A stretch of DNA of 64,000 nt from Marinospirillum sp031581385 (GTDB lineage: Bacteria; Pseudomonadota; Gammaproteobacteria; Pseudomonadales; Halomonadaceae), in contig NZ_CP085242.1 in NCBI RefSeq assembly GCF_044810985.1, positions 558,001 through 622,000 on the forward strand. Direction: 5' to 3'. The notes under the pieces were generated by a model. That model made no database searches and had not been told where the DNA came from. It saw nothing but the letters and a program-made list of their open reading frames with translations. Shown in pieces: positions 43,074-51,283 of this stretch. The translations under genes were made by a program, and so were the position numbers. Within the stretch, counting starts at the first letter, position 1. Every line of letters begins with the position of its first letter.

Positions 43074-44615
43074 TTAATGGTAGTAGGCAGGGCCACGAAT
43101 ATTGTCGTGCTGATCCGGTAGGGAGAGCTCTTCCTGGATGTCCAGCGGTTGCTCATCCAGCCGGTGCTTGAGGATGGATTCGATGCTTTTGTAGCGGTAG
43201 CTACCCAGCATCAGGGCTCTTTGGCAGGCTGACTCCAGCCGTTTCTCACTGTAGGCCTTGCCCAGCCTCAGGATCCCCAGACAGGCTCGGTAAGCTTGTT
43301 GAGGGTGCTTGCGATGCGCAAGCGCCTTGATAATCATCTGCTCGGTTGCCGGGCCCGTTTTCGCAGCCCATTTCACCAGTCGCTCGGGGGTCCATTCACC
43401 GGCCTGGCGGTGGGCTTCAGGCATGTGTGCGGTCACCGTGGTATGACGACCCTTATGGGCACTGCGCTGATGGCTGGCAACGCGCTGGCCTCGATAAAAG
43501 ACCTCAAGGGTGTATTCAGTGACTCTCAGCTCCACCTCCTTTTTTACCAGGCTGCAAGGAACCGAGTAATAGTGCCCCTCAAAGGCTACGTGGTAGTCCA
43601 TGTGGACTCGTGCCTTCTTCCACTGGGCATAGGTGTAGGGTTCCGCAGGCAGGGGCTGTAGAGCCGGACGATCGATGGTTTCAAAGTGCTCCTGGCGATT
43701 GCCAGGCAGTTTGCGGAAGGGGCGCTGATTCAGCAGGGTGAGCAGTTCGCGGATGGAAGCGTTTAACTGACCCAGAGAGAAGTGTTGTCGGTGTCGCAGG
43801 GCCGCCAGGATCCAGCGTTCAACGATCAGCACACCGCCTTCAGCTTTGGCCTTGTCGCGGGGTTTACGAACCCGTGCAGGCACAACCGAGACCCCATAAT
43901 GGGAGACCATGTCCTGGTAGGTTGGGTTCAGATCGGGTTCATACCGGTGAGCCTTGGTGACACCGGATTTCAGATTGTCTGGAACCACGAGCTCAGGCAC
44001 ACCACCCAGGAACTCAAAGGCACGAATGTGAGAGTGGATCCAGTCTGGCAGCTTCTGCGACCAGGTGGCTTCAGCAAAGGTGTAATTGGATGCCCCCATG
44101 ACCGCAACAAAAATCTGAGCTTCACGGATCTCGCCTGTGTTGGGATCAATGACGGGGGCTGTCTGACCTGCATAATCCACAAAGAGCTTTTCACCGGCTC
44201 GGTGATTCTGACGCATCACCAGATCCAACTTGCCTTGCCAGCTCCGATAGTGATCACAGAACCAGCTGTATTGATAACCCTCAGGATTGGCCGCACGGTA
44301 CTCCTGCCACAGCAGGAAGAGGGTGGTTTTAGGGAATTTAAGCTCCTGATGGATCTGCTGCCAATCAGGTAGGCCTCTGGCCTGAGCAGGCAAGTCAGGC
44401 GCTGGAGGAAACAGCTTCTGCTCCAACCTGGACTCATCCATCTCAGCGGGCAAGGGCCAGTTCAGACCCGCTTCTGAAAAACGTCGCAGATACTCGCTCA
44501 CAGTCGGGCGACTGATACCACAGGTTGCAGCAACCTGCCGGTTACTGAGCCCCCTGTCCCATTTGAGACGCAGGACTTCTTTAATCTTACGCATGGATAA
44601 CCTCTTGGCTGGCAT
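43074..44615 (-). CDS. istA: IstA transposase of element B
   Basis: 513 residues. HTH domain (GLSNRQVAATCGISRPTVSEYLRRF), DDE core with D in KLFVDYAGQT, D in LVVPDNLKSGV and E in KAKAEGGVLIVERW. GGAGATGAGCAG precedes the ATG. It belongs to the IS21 subgroup with terminal TGGCAGC boxes and is only distantly similar to element A IstA. Confidence 0.95.
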   Translation of the reverse strand: MPAKRLSMRKIKEVLRLKWDRGLSNRQVAATCGISRPTVSEYLRRFSEAGLNWPLPAEMDESRLEQKLFPPAPDLPAQARGLPDWQQIHQELKFPKTTLFLLWQEYRAANPEGYQYSWFCDHYRSWQGKLDLVMRQNHRAGEKLFVDYAGQTAPVIDPNTGEIREAQIFVAVMGASNYTFAEATWSQKLPDWIHSHIRAFEFLGGVPELVVPDNLKSGVTKAHRYEPDLNPTYQDMVSHYGVSVVPARVRKPRDKAKAEGGVLIVERWILAALRHRQHFSLGQLNASIRELLTLLNQRPFRKLPGNRQEHFETIDRPALQPLPAEPYTYAQWKKARVHMDYHVAFEGHYYSVPCSLVKKEVELRVTEYTLEVFYRGQRVASHQRSAHKGRHTTVTAHMPEAHRQAGEWTPERLVKWAAKTGPATEQMIIKALAHRKHPQQAYRACLGILRLGKAYSEKRLESACQRALMLGSYRYKSIESILKHRLDEQPLDIQEELSLPDQHDNIRGPAYYH

Positions 44616-45415
44616 CTGCTCATCTCCGAATGAAATGAAGTCAGATTACCGGTTAGTTATCCCGCAGGGAGCATCAAAAAAGGGAGATTCAGGCTCACTG
44701 CTCAGGTGGCAGCTTTGCCGTGGAATCAGTGGCAGGCTTCGCGTGGAATGGGTGGCAGCTTTCGTCTGGAATCAGTGGCAGGCTTGGTCTGGAATACGCA
44801 AGCGTCACTTCAAACAAGCTCACTTCCCGATGGAAAAGCGCCTGGATGACTTCGACTATCGTCACCAGACCACCATCAATAAACGCCAGATCAGTGCGCT
44901 GCTGGACTTCAACTTCCTGGATCAGCGCCAGAACCTGGTGTTCATCGGGCCACCGGGAGTGGGCAAAACCCACCTGGCCATTGGCCTGGGCTACAAAGCC
45001 ATCGAAGCCGGTTACAAGGTGCTGTTCAAAACGGCCATGACCCTGGTGGAAGAGCTGGAACTGGCTGAAAAACGCGGTGAACTGAAAAAGCGGATCAGCC
45101 TGCTGGCCAAAAACGACCTGCTGATCATTGATGAGCTGGGATACCTGCCCATGAGCCGCCAGTCCCGCTATAACCTCTTCCAACTGGTCAACAGCCTGTA
45201 TGAGTACCGCTCCATCATCCTGACCACCAACAAGGACTTCACCGACTGGGGAGAGTTCTTCCATAACGACAATGTGGCCATACCCATCGTAGACCGGATT
45301 ATCCATCACTCACACATCTTCATGCTGGGAGGAGAAAGCTATCGACTGAAAGAAAAGTTAACCAACTAACGCACCAGGTGGGTCAATTTTATTGGCCAAA
45401 GGTGGGTCAAAATAA

Positions 45416-45778
45416 ATGGCCATTGACAGTAGTAGTTCGCCAGTAGCCGCCAATTTGTCTCAGGAGAAGCTTTTCCCTACCTGGGCGCAAGTCATACGTG
45501 GCCCCTTTGCGCCTGTAAAGCTCCTGAACGGACGCTTGCTGGTGGCCTTGCCCAATGACGATAAGCAGCCTCACATGGTGCCTAACGCCTTGGTGCGCTG
45601 GTACAAACGCCAGGCTCAGCAAAAGCTCAAGGAAAAAGTGGCACGTTTTGCACCCAAGGTTGGCGTGGAGCCAAAAAGTGTAGGGATCAAAACCTTCAAA
45701 TCCCGCTGGGGGAGCTGCACCGAAATTGGTGGGGCAAAAAGTGGGGCAAAAACCATCAAGCACAAAAAAAGGGTTTAG
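45416..45778 (+). pseudogene. YgjP-type (DUF45/M48-like) metallopeptidase remnant
   Basis: The stretch LVRWYKRQAQQKLKEKVARFAPKVGVEPKSVGIK...FKSRWGSCT is the middle of the YgjP/DUF45 family. The zinc HExxH that should follow is gone; the frame instead runs into the attachment repeat (GGAKSGAKTIKHKKRV). The 5' part is also lost because IS21 element A inserted there. YgjP proteins often accompany type I restriction genes, which fits hsdR upstream. Confidence 0.82.
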
Positions 45779-45852
45779 CCTTTTGAGCTAAACCCTTGAT
45801 TTTTATGGTCGGAGCGACTGGATTCGAACCAGCGACCCCTTGCACCCCATGC
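45734..45852. repeat. Right 119-bp direct repeat of the island (attR side)
   Basis: Matches 14242-14360 with 6 mismatches. It runs from the GTGGGGCAAAAA boxes inside the ygjP remnant, through the terminator, to the anticodon stem of the intact tRNA-Pro. The crossover probably lies in the identical tRNA section. Excision would leave one tRNA gene and a circle of about 31.5 kb. Confidence 0.93.
45764..45795 (-). terminator. Terminator of tRNA-Pro(GGG)
   Basis: On the minus strand, GGGTTTAGC, loop TCAAAAG, GCTAAACCC, then T7: a perfect 9-bp stem 10 nt after the CCA end. It lies inside the island-end repeat. Confidence 0.92.
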
Positions 45853-45882
45853 AAGTGCGCTACCAAGCTGCGCCACGCTCCG
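45806..45882 (-). tRNA. tRNA-Pro (GGG anticodon)
   Basis: 77 nt. Acceptor CGGAGCG pairs with CGCTCCG before the encoded ACCA. The anticodon stem CTTGC/GCAAG holds the loop ATGGGGT, giving anticodon GGG for CCC codons. The T loop TTCGAAT is standard. It is the target of the island integrase and remains intact because the repeat restores its 3' end. Confidence 0.97.
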
Positions 45883-45952
45883 TCAATCTTTTTACTGCTT
45901 CTTTTGGAAGCCATCCTGGGGCTGGTTGGGGTTTGCCCTCAAGACGCTGCGC

Positions 45953-45981
45953 ATTATAGGCGCCTTTTTTAATTTTGAAAA
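45953..45981 (-). promoter_or_regulatory. Promoter of tRNA-Pro(GGG)
   Basis: Minus strand: TTTTCA, 17-bp spacer, TATAAT, then a GC-rich discriminator GCGCAGCG of the stable-RNA type. It lies about 70 bp upstream of the mature tRNA, just after the ihfA stop. Confidence 0.7.
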
Positions 45982-46009
45982 CCCCTTAATGAACAAAAGT
46001 TTAGGTTTT

Positions 46010-46303
46010 TTAACCTTTATAGGCTTCAACGCGACTTTTGAGCTTTTGACCTGCTTTAAAGGTGACGACCCGGCGGGCGGAAATGGGGATTTCTTCGCCT
46101 GTTTTGGGGTTGCGCCCGGGACGTTCGCGTTTGTCGCGCAGGTCAAAGTTCCCGAAACCGGATATTTTGACCTGCTCATTTTCTTTCAGGCAGTCCCTTA
46201 TTTCACTGAAGAAAAGTTCAACCATCTCTTTGGCGTCGCGTTTGCTCAAGCCCAATTCATCGATCAGCTTTTCAGCCATTTCGGCTTTGGTTAAGGCTCC
46301 CAC
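46010..46303 (-). CDS. ihfA: Integration host factor subunit alpha
   Basis: 97 residues of the HU/IHF fold: MGALTKAEMAEKLIDELGLSKRDAKEMVELFF and the DNA-intercalating GRNPKTGEEIPISARRVVTFKAGQKLK arm with its Pro. GTG start with GGAG 7 nt upstream. It forms a heterodimer with IhfB that bends DNA by about 180 degrees and helps tyrosine integrases like that of the nearby island. It follows pheT by 67 bp and is probably transcribed with pheST. Confidence 0.97.
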   Translation of the reverse strand: MGALTKAEMAEKLIDELGLSKRDAKEMVELFFSEIRDCLKENEQVKISGFGNFDLRDKRERPGRNPKTGEEIPISARRVVTFKAGQKLKSRVEAYKG

Positions 46304-46370
46304 GTTTTAGCTCCTTCTTCTGGATAATTCGCTTGATTAAGCTCAGCACACCAGTCAAAGGAGCCTTTTA

Positions 46371-48761
46371 TTAGCTCCTTAATTCCGCAGCAAAACCTTG
46401 CGAAAAGGCCGTAACTATCTGGTCAACCTGAGCATTTATTTCTTCATCCGTAAGAGTGCGCGAAGGATGTTGCCAGGTCAAGCCCAAAGCCAGGCTCTTT
46501 TTCCCTTCAGGAACCCCTTTTCCCTGGTAAACGTCAAAAAGGGTCACTTTTTGCAGCCATTCACCGCCCTGGTTTTCTGCTTCCTGTAGAAGCTGACCTA
46601 CGGGGAGGCCTTCATCCACGAGCAGAGCCAGGTCACGGCGCATTTCTGGGAAACGTGAAAGGGATTTGAAGCGGGGGAGTTTGCCCGCCTGCAGGCTGTC
46701 CAGGTGAATTTCAAAAACCAGGGCCTGACCCCGGACATCCAGTTGTTTACTCAGTTGTGGGTGAAGAGCACCCAGCCAACCTGCCGACAACCAGTGACCA
46801 TCCGCTTGTTGGCAGAGAACTTCGGCACTCTGGCCCGGATGCAGGGCAGGGTGTTCAGCAGGCTTGAATTGCCAGCTGCCAGAGTCCCCTCCCAGTTCCA
46901 GCAGAGCCTCCAGGTCGCCTTTGAGGTCAAAGAAATCAACGGCTTCATCCTGATTGCTCCAGCCTTCCGGCAGTCGGGCACCGCTGATCAGGCCAGCCAG
47001 CATGGGTTCCTGACTTAGACCTTCGGGTGTCTGAATAAATCTCAGGCCGCTTTCAAAGAGGCGCACACGCGGATGCTGGCGTTTCTGGTTGTGAACCAGT
47101 GCTTTGGTCAAACCGGGCAACAAACTGGTGCGCATGACCGACAGTTCCGTTGAAATCGGATTGGCCAGTGGCAGCGGTGTGTTGTCAGGGTCGAAGGCCT
47201 GGGACCATTTGGGATCGATAAAGCTGTAGGTCACAGCTTCCTGGTAACCTCGTGCCACCAGGGTGGAACGCAGTTGCCTGAGGGTGATCCTGGCTTCCGG
47301 CTGGCTTTGCAACAGCAGGGAGGCCGTGGGGGCTTTGACGGGTAACTTGTCATAGCCATAGACACGAGCGACTTCTTCGATCAGATCCACTTCCAAGCTG
47401 ATGTCAAAACGATAACTGGGCACCTGAACCTGCCAGGCATCACCCAGATCATCAACCTTCAAGCCCAGACGGGTCAGAATGTCGGTTACTTCTTCGTCAG
47501 GAAGACGTACGGCCAGGAGTTGTTCGAGGCGGTTTTTGCGCAGGGTGACATCAGGGCGCGTGGGGAGTTGATCTGTCTGTACAGCCTCCACAACCGGGCC
47601 GGGTTCACCACCGGTGATGTCCAGAAGCAGTTCAGTGGCCCGTTCCATGGCTCTTTCCTGTACCTGAAAATCCACGCCCCGCTCAAAGCGGTGCGAAGCA
47701 TCGGTGTGCAAACCATAATTGCGGGCTTTGCCAGCCAGAGCCAGAGGATCAAAATAGGCCACTTCCAGCAGGATATCCTGGGTGTTTTCAGTGCAGCCGG
47801 AGTGTTCGCCACCCATGATGCCAGCCAGTGCCAAAGCTTTGCTGTGATCGGCAATAACCAGAGTATCCGCGGTCAATTCCAGTTCCGAGCCATCCAGAAG
47901 TACCAGTTTTTCCCGGTCTTCCGCCAGACGCACACGAATACCTTCCACGATTTGTGAGTTATCAAAAGCGTGCAGAGGCTGACCCAGTTCCAGCATCACA
48001 TAGTTGGTGACGTCCACCACGGGGTCGAGGCTGCGAATACCACTGCGGCGCAGTTTTTCCTTCATCCAGATGGGTGTGGGTGCCTGGATGTTGACTCCCT
48101 TGATGATCCGACCCAGGTACTTGGGGCAGGCATGAGGGGCTTCAAGGGTGATTTGGGGTTGTTCATCATGTGTGGGGGGGACGTGCTTAAAAATCGGCTG
48201 ATTCACTCGGGCACGATTCAAAACACCCACTTCCCGGGCCATGCCGGCAATGGACAGGCAATCACTGCGATTGGGGGTCAGATCCACATCAAAAATGGCA
48301 TCATTGAGGTTCAGATAAAAACGCAGATCCTGACCATTGGTGGCATCCTCGGCCAGTTCCATAATACCTTCATGGTTATCAGACAGGCCCAGCTCTTTTT
48401 CCGAGCTGAGCATGCCCTGGGATTCCACTTGGCGCAGCTTGGCCTTTTTGATTTTGAAATCACCGGGCAAAACAGCCCCGACCTTGGCAAAAGCGGTTTT
48501 CAGGCCAGCGCGGGCATTGGGAGCGCCACAAACCACCTGGTACTCTTCTTCGCCGTCTGTGACTCGACAAACCTGGAGTTTGTCAGCATTGGGGTGGGGT
48601 TCTGCAGCCAGGATTTCACCCACCACGACACCACTGAATCGACCCGCAGCAGGCTCACAGCCATCCACTTCCAGACCGGCCAGGGAGAGCTGTGTTTCCA
48701 GGGCTTCGGTATCCAGCGCGGGGTTCACCCATTCGCGCAACCAGAGTTCACTGAATTTCAT
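46371..48761 (-). CDS. pheT: Phenylalanyl-tRNA synthetase beta subunit
   Basis: 796 residues from the ATG at 48761 (AGGA 9 nt upstream). Order: EMAP/OB-fold tRNA-binding domain (VVVGEILAAEPHPNADKLQVCRV), B3/B4 editing domain (NRSDCLSIAGMAREVGV), B5, the inactive catalytic-like core, and the C-terminal anticodon-binding FDX-ACB domain (FPEMRRDLALLVDEGL). It forms an alpha2-beta2 enzyme with PheS and removes mischarged Tyr. 34 bp after pheS. Confidence 0.98.
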   Translation of the reverse strand: MKFSELWLREWVNPALDTEALETQLSLAGLEVDGCEPAAGRFSGVVVGEILAAEPHPNADKLQVCRVTDGEEEYQVVCGAPNARAGLKTAFAKVGAVLPGDFKIKKAKLRQVESQGMLSSEKELGLSDNHEGIMELAEDATNGQDLRFYLNLNDAIFDVDLTPNRSDCLSIAGMAREVGVLNRARVNQPIFKHVPPTHDEQPQITLEAPHACPKYLGRIIKGVNIQAPTPIWMKEKLRRSGIRSLDPVVDVTNYVMLELGQPLHAFDNSQIVEGIRVRLAEDREKLVLLDGSELELTADTLVIADHSKALALAGIMGGEHSGCTENTQDILLEVAYFDPLALAGKARNYGLHTDASHRFERGVDFQVQERAMERATELLLDITGGEPGPVVEAVQTDQLPTRPDVTLRKNRLEQLLAVRLPDEEVTDILTRLGLKVDDLGDAWQVQVPSYRFDISLEVDLIEEVARVYGYDKLPVKAPTASLLLQSQPEARITLRQLRSTLVARGYQEAVTYSFIDPKWSQAFDPDNTPLPLANPISTELSVMRTSLLPGLTKALVHNQKRQHPRVRLFESGLRFIQTPEGLSQEPMLAGLISGARLPEGWSNQDEAVDFFDLKGDLEALLELGGDSGSWQFKPAEHPALHPGQSAEVLCQQADGHWLSAGWLGALHPQLSKQLDVRGQALVFEIHLDSLQAGKLPRFKSLSRFPEMRRDLALLVDEGLPVGQLLQEAENQGGEWLQKVTLFDVYQGKGVPEGKKSLALGLTWQHPSRTLTDEEINAQVDQIVTAFSQGFAAELRS

Positions 48762-48795
48762 TGATTTAAATCCTGTCAATTGGTGTGCTTGATGA

Positions 48796-49788
48796 TCAAC
48801 TCAGTTGGCCAAGAAACTTCATATCATTGTCAAAAAAGAGTCTGAGGTCATCGACGCCATAGCGCAGCATGGCCAGACGTTCAACACCCATACCAAAGGC
48901 AAAACCCGTGTATTTTTCCGGATCGATGCCGGACATTTCAAGCACCTTGGGGTGAACCATTCCGCAACCCAGGATTTCCAGCCAGCGGCCATCACCACGA
49001 TCCACGTCCACTTCAATGGAAGGTTCAGTGAAGGGGAAATAAGAGGGGCGAAAGCGTACCCGCAGATCCTGCTCGAAAAAGGCCCGCAAAAATTGCTGCA
49101 ATATGCCTTTCAGGTCGGCAAAACTGATGTTCTCATCCACCAGCAGGCCTTCGACCTGATGAAACATGGGGGAGTGGGTCATATCGGAATCACAGCGATA
49201 GACACGACCCGGACAGATGATGCGGATCGGTGGCTGCTGTTCTTCCATGGTGCGTACCTGAACGGGAGAGGTGTGGGTACGCAGCAGAGTGTGGGCATCA
49301 AAATAAAAGGTGTCGTGCATGGCACGCGCCGGGTGATGCGCCGGAATATTCAGGGCTTCAAAATTATGGTAGTCATCTTCGACTTCCGGGCCTTCAGCCA
49401 CAGAGAAGCCAATGGTGGAGAAGAAATCTTCAATACGCGCAATGGTGCGAGTGACCGGGTGCAAGCCACCCGATGGCTGGCCTCGGCCCGGCAGGGTGAC
49501 ATCAACAGCTTCAGCAGCCAGTTTGGCATTCAGGGCCTGGGAATCCAGTAATTCTTTGCGCTGGTTGATGGCTTCCTGGACCTGCTGTTTGGCCTGGTTG
49601 ATTTTTTCACCGGCCTGGGGACGCTCTTCAGCGGGCAGTTGGCCCAGGCTTTTCAGCAGACTCGTCAGTTCGCCTTTTTTCCCCAGATACTGGACACGAA
49701 GTTGATCCAGAGTTTGGGTGTCCTGGGCCTGGTTAAGCTGCTCCAGTGCCTCTTTGACCCTGGCCTCCAGTGTTGCATCATTTTCCAT
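48796..49788 (-). CDS. pheS: Phenylalanyl-tRNA synthetase alpha subunit
   Basis: 330 residues from the ATG at 49788 (GGAG 8 nt upstream; a GTG two codons earlier is also possible). N-terminal coiled coil, then the class II core: motif 1 HPVTRTIARIEDFF, motif 2 FHQVEGLLVDENISF with RVYRCDSDMTHSP, and motif 3 GFAFGMGVERLAMLRYG. It charges tRNA-Phe. A strong terminator-like hairpin separates it from rplT. Confidence 0.98.
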   Translation of the reverse strand: MENDATLEARVKEALEQLNQAQDTQTLDQLRVQYLGKKGELTSLLKSLGQLPAEERPQAGEKINQAKQQVQEAINQRKELLDSQALNAKLAAEAVDVTLPGRGQPSGGLHPVTRTIARIEDFFSTIGFSVAEGPEVEDDYHNFEALNIPAHHPARAMHDTFYFDAHTLLRTHTSPVQVRTMEEQQPPIRIICPGRVYRCDSDMTHSPMFHQVEGLLVDENISFADLKGILQQFLRAFFEQDLRVRFRPSYFPFTEPSIEVDVDRGDGRWLEILGCGMVHPKVLEMSGIDPEKYTGFAFGMGVERLAMLRYGVDDLRLFFDNDMKFLGQLS

Positions 49789-49819
49789 CTGCACGACTCC
49801 AGAAAAAATTGGGGCAAAT

Positions 49820-49849
49820 AAAAAAGGGGAAGAGCAGTGCCCTTCCCCC
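49820..49849 (-). terminator. Terminator or attenuator between rplT and pheS
   Basis: Minus strand: GGGGAAGGG, loop, CTCTTCCCC, then TTTTTT. A second hairpin AGCTTC...GAAGCT lies just before it, so alternative pairing is conceivable. In E. coli pheST is controlled by attenuation with a Phe-rich leader peptide; I find no such peptide here, so this could equally be a partial terminator. Confidence 0.75.
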
Positions 49850-49904
49850 GTTATTCAGCTTCCTGGTCGAAAACCAGAAGCTGTCAGCAATCGCTGGAGA
49901 AGTA

Positions 49905-50261
49905 TCAGGCCAGGGCGGCTTTGGATTTCTCAACGATGGCTGCAAAAGTAGCCTGGTCGTGAACAGCGATATCAGCCAGAACCTTGCGGTCAATGGCGAT
50001 ATCGGCTTTTTTCAGGCCGGAAATGAAGCGGCTGTAGGACATGCCATTGATACGGGCTGCTGCGTTGATACGCGCAATCCAGAGGGCACGGAACTGACGC
50101 TTGCGAACACGGCGGTCACGGTAGGCGTACTGGCCTGCCTTGATGACTGCCTGTTTGGCAACACGAAATACACGACTACGGGCTCCATAGTAACCCTTAG
50201 CCAGCTTTAAAATCTTTTTGTGACGACGACGCGCCTGTACACCACGCTTTACGCGAGCCAT
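49905..50261 (-). CDS. rplT: 50S ribosomal protein L20
   Basis: 118 residues: MARVKRGVQARRRHKKILKLAKGYYGARSR through FIS-GLKKADIAIDRKVLADIAV, the standard L20 sequence. L20 binds 23S rRNA domain II early in assembly and represses rpmI-rplT translation in E. coli. It is 40 bp downstream of rpmI. Confidence 0.99.
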   Translation of the reverse strand: MARVKRGVQARRRHKKILKLAKGYYGARSRVFRVAKQAVIKAGQYAYRDRRVRKRQFRALWIARINAAARINGMSYSRFISGLKKADIAIDRKVLADIAVHDQATFAAIVEKSKAALA

Positions 50262-50301
50262 GAAACTTACTCCTGACTTGAAAAATTAATTGAAAAGAAC
50301 C

Positions 50302-50496
50302 TTAAACGCTGGGCAGCATGCGTCTGATCATCGGCACATCAGAAGCAGCAATTTGCTTCATGCCACGCAGTTGACGCTTACGCTTGGGGCTTTTCTTGGT
50401 CAGGATGTGGCTGCGGAAAGACTGCTTGTGCTTGAAGCCTTTGGCAGTCGGCTTGAAACGCTTGCGCGCACCACTGTTGGATTTGATCTTAGGCAT
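50302..50496 (-). CDS. rpmI: 50S ribosomal protein L35
   Basis: 64 residues, MPKIKSNSGARKRFKPTAKGFKH and SHILTKKSPKRKRQLRGM, typical of L35. The start is the ATG at 50496; the frame upstream to 50511 is not conserved. It is between infC and rplT in the conserved translation operon. Confidence 0.98.
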   Translation of the reverse strand: MPKIKSNSGARKRFKPTAKGFKHKQSFRSHILTKKSPKRKRQLRGMKQIAASDVPMIRRMLPSV

Positions 50497-50633
50497 TACT
50501 AAATACTCCACAAGTGCATCTAAAGATGCGTTGCAAGGGATTGGGCATGATCCAGGCCCGGAAATTGACCTGTGAACCAGAACTCAAGCAAGCCGGTTTT
50601 TGTACCGGCTTGAATATCACTGGAAACAGGGGA

Positions 50634-51179
50634 TCATTTCTTCTTGGGTGCCATCATCATGACCATCTGTCTGCCTTCAAGGCGGGGACGAGATTCGATC
50701 ACAACAGCATCACCCAGTTCTTCTTCAACCCGCTGGAAAAGGCGCAAGCCTATGTCCTGGTGCGCCATTTCGCGACCACGGAATCGAAGCGTCATTTTAA
50801 CCTTGTCACCGTCATCAAGGAAACGTTTCAGATTGCGAAACTTGATCTGAAAGTCGCCTTCTTCGGTGCCAGGGCGAAACTTAACCTCTTTGATCTGGAT
50901 CTGTTTCTGCTTTTTCTTCTGGGCATTCTTGGCTTTTTTCTGTTCGAAAACATACTTGCCATAGTCCATGATCTTGCAGACGATGGGGTCTGCTTCAGAA
51001 ATCTTGACCAGATCCAGTTCGGCCTCAGCGGCTTTATCCAGGGCTTCCTGGAGAGGAACAACACCGACTTGTTCGCCATCTTGTGCGATTAAACGAACTT
51101 CTTCGGCCTGGATATTCTCATTTATCGGGGGCAGGTTCTTTTTTGGATCCCGCCCTCTCATTGGATTAGCTCGCTTGAT
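50634..51179 (-). CDS. infC: Translation initiation factor IF-3, likely AUC start
   Basis: About 182 residues. N-domain from PPINENIQAEEVRLIAQDGEQVGVV, linker KKAKNAQKKKQKQIQIKEVKFRPGTEEGDFQIK, C-domain RFRGREMAHQDIGLRLFQRV, end MVMMMAPKKK. The frame has no ATG with a good ribosome site. GGAG lies exactly 8 nt before an ATC at 51179, aligned to the AUU start of other infC genes. IF-3 discriminates against such codons and so represses its own synthesis. The ATG at 51161 is the alternative. Confidence 0.93.
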   Translation of the reverse strand: MKRANPMRGRDPKKNLPPINENIQAEEVRLIAQDGEQVGVVPLQEALDKAAEAELDLVKISEADPIVCKIMDYGKYVFEQKKAKNAQKKKQKQIQIKEVKFRPGTEEGDFQIKFRNLKRFLDDGDKVKMTLRFRGREMAHQDIGLRLFQRVEEELGDAVVIESRPRLEGRQMVMMMAPKKK

Positions 51180-51283
51180 TGCTATATCTCCATCTTGTTT
51201 GCAATTGATCACAGGGCTTTGGCTTGTTGCCGTTTCACCCTGCTGCCTTTCTTCAGTCGGTTACTGTCGCGAGTGTAGCACTT

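Larger units (their letters stand above)
42203..44800 (-). mobile_element. IS21-family element B, nested in istB of element A
   Basis: 2598 bp, ends TGCGTA...TACGCA, flanked by a 6-bp target duplication AGCGTC (42197-42202 and 44801-44806). Both ends carry tandem GGTGGCAGCTTT / GTGGCAGGCTT boxes, two to four per end, the multiple terminal repeats of IS21 elements. It is in opposite orientation to element A and looks complete. Confidence 0.94.
42025..45369 (+). pseudogene. istB: IstB ATPase of IS21 element A, split by element B
   Basis: The N-terminal part (42025-42202, AGGAGG site) stops at KRIQR and the rest (44807-45369) continues HFKQAHFPMEKRLDDFDY. Removing 42203-44806 restores the frame. 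The C-terminal part has Walker A GPPGVGKTH and Walker B LLIIDELGYL. Element A can no longer move by itself. Confidence 0.93.
40388..45428 (+). mobile_element. IS21-family element A, interrupted by element B
   Basis: Ends: left TGTTAATGGCC, right read inward TGTCAATGGCC, each followed by repeated GGCCA/TTTTGACCCACC boxes typical of IS21 multiple terminal repeats. A 5-bp target duplication GTAGT lies outside both ends (40383-40387 and 45429-45433). Without element B it would be about 2.4 kb. It inserted into the upstream part of the ygjP-like remnant. Confidence 0.92.
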
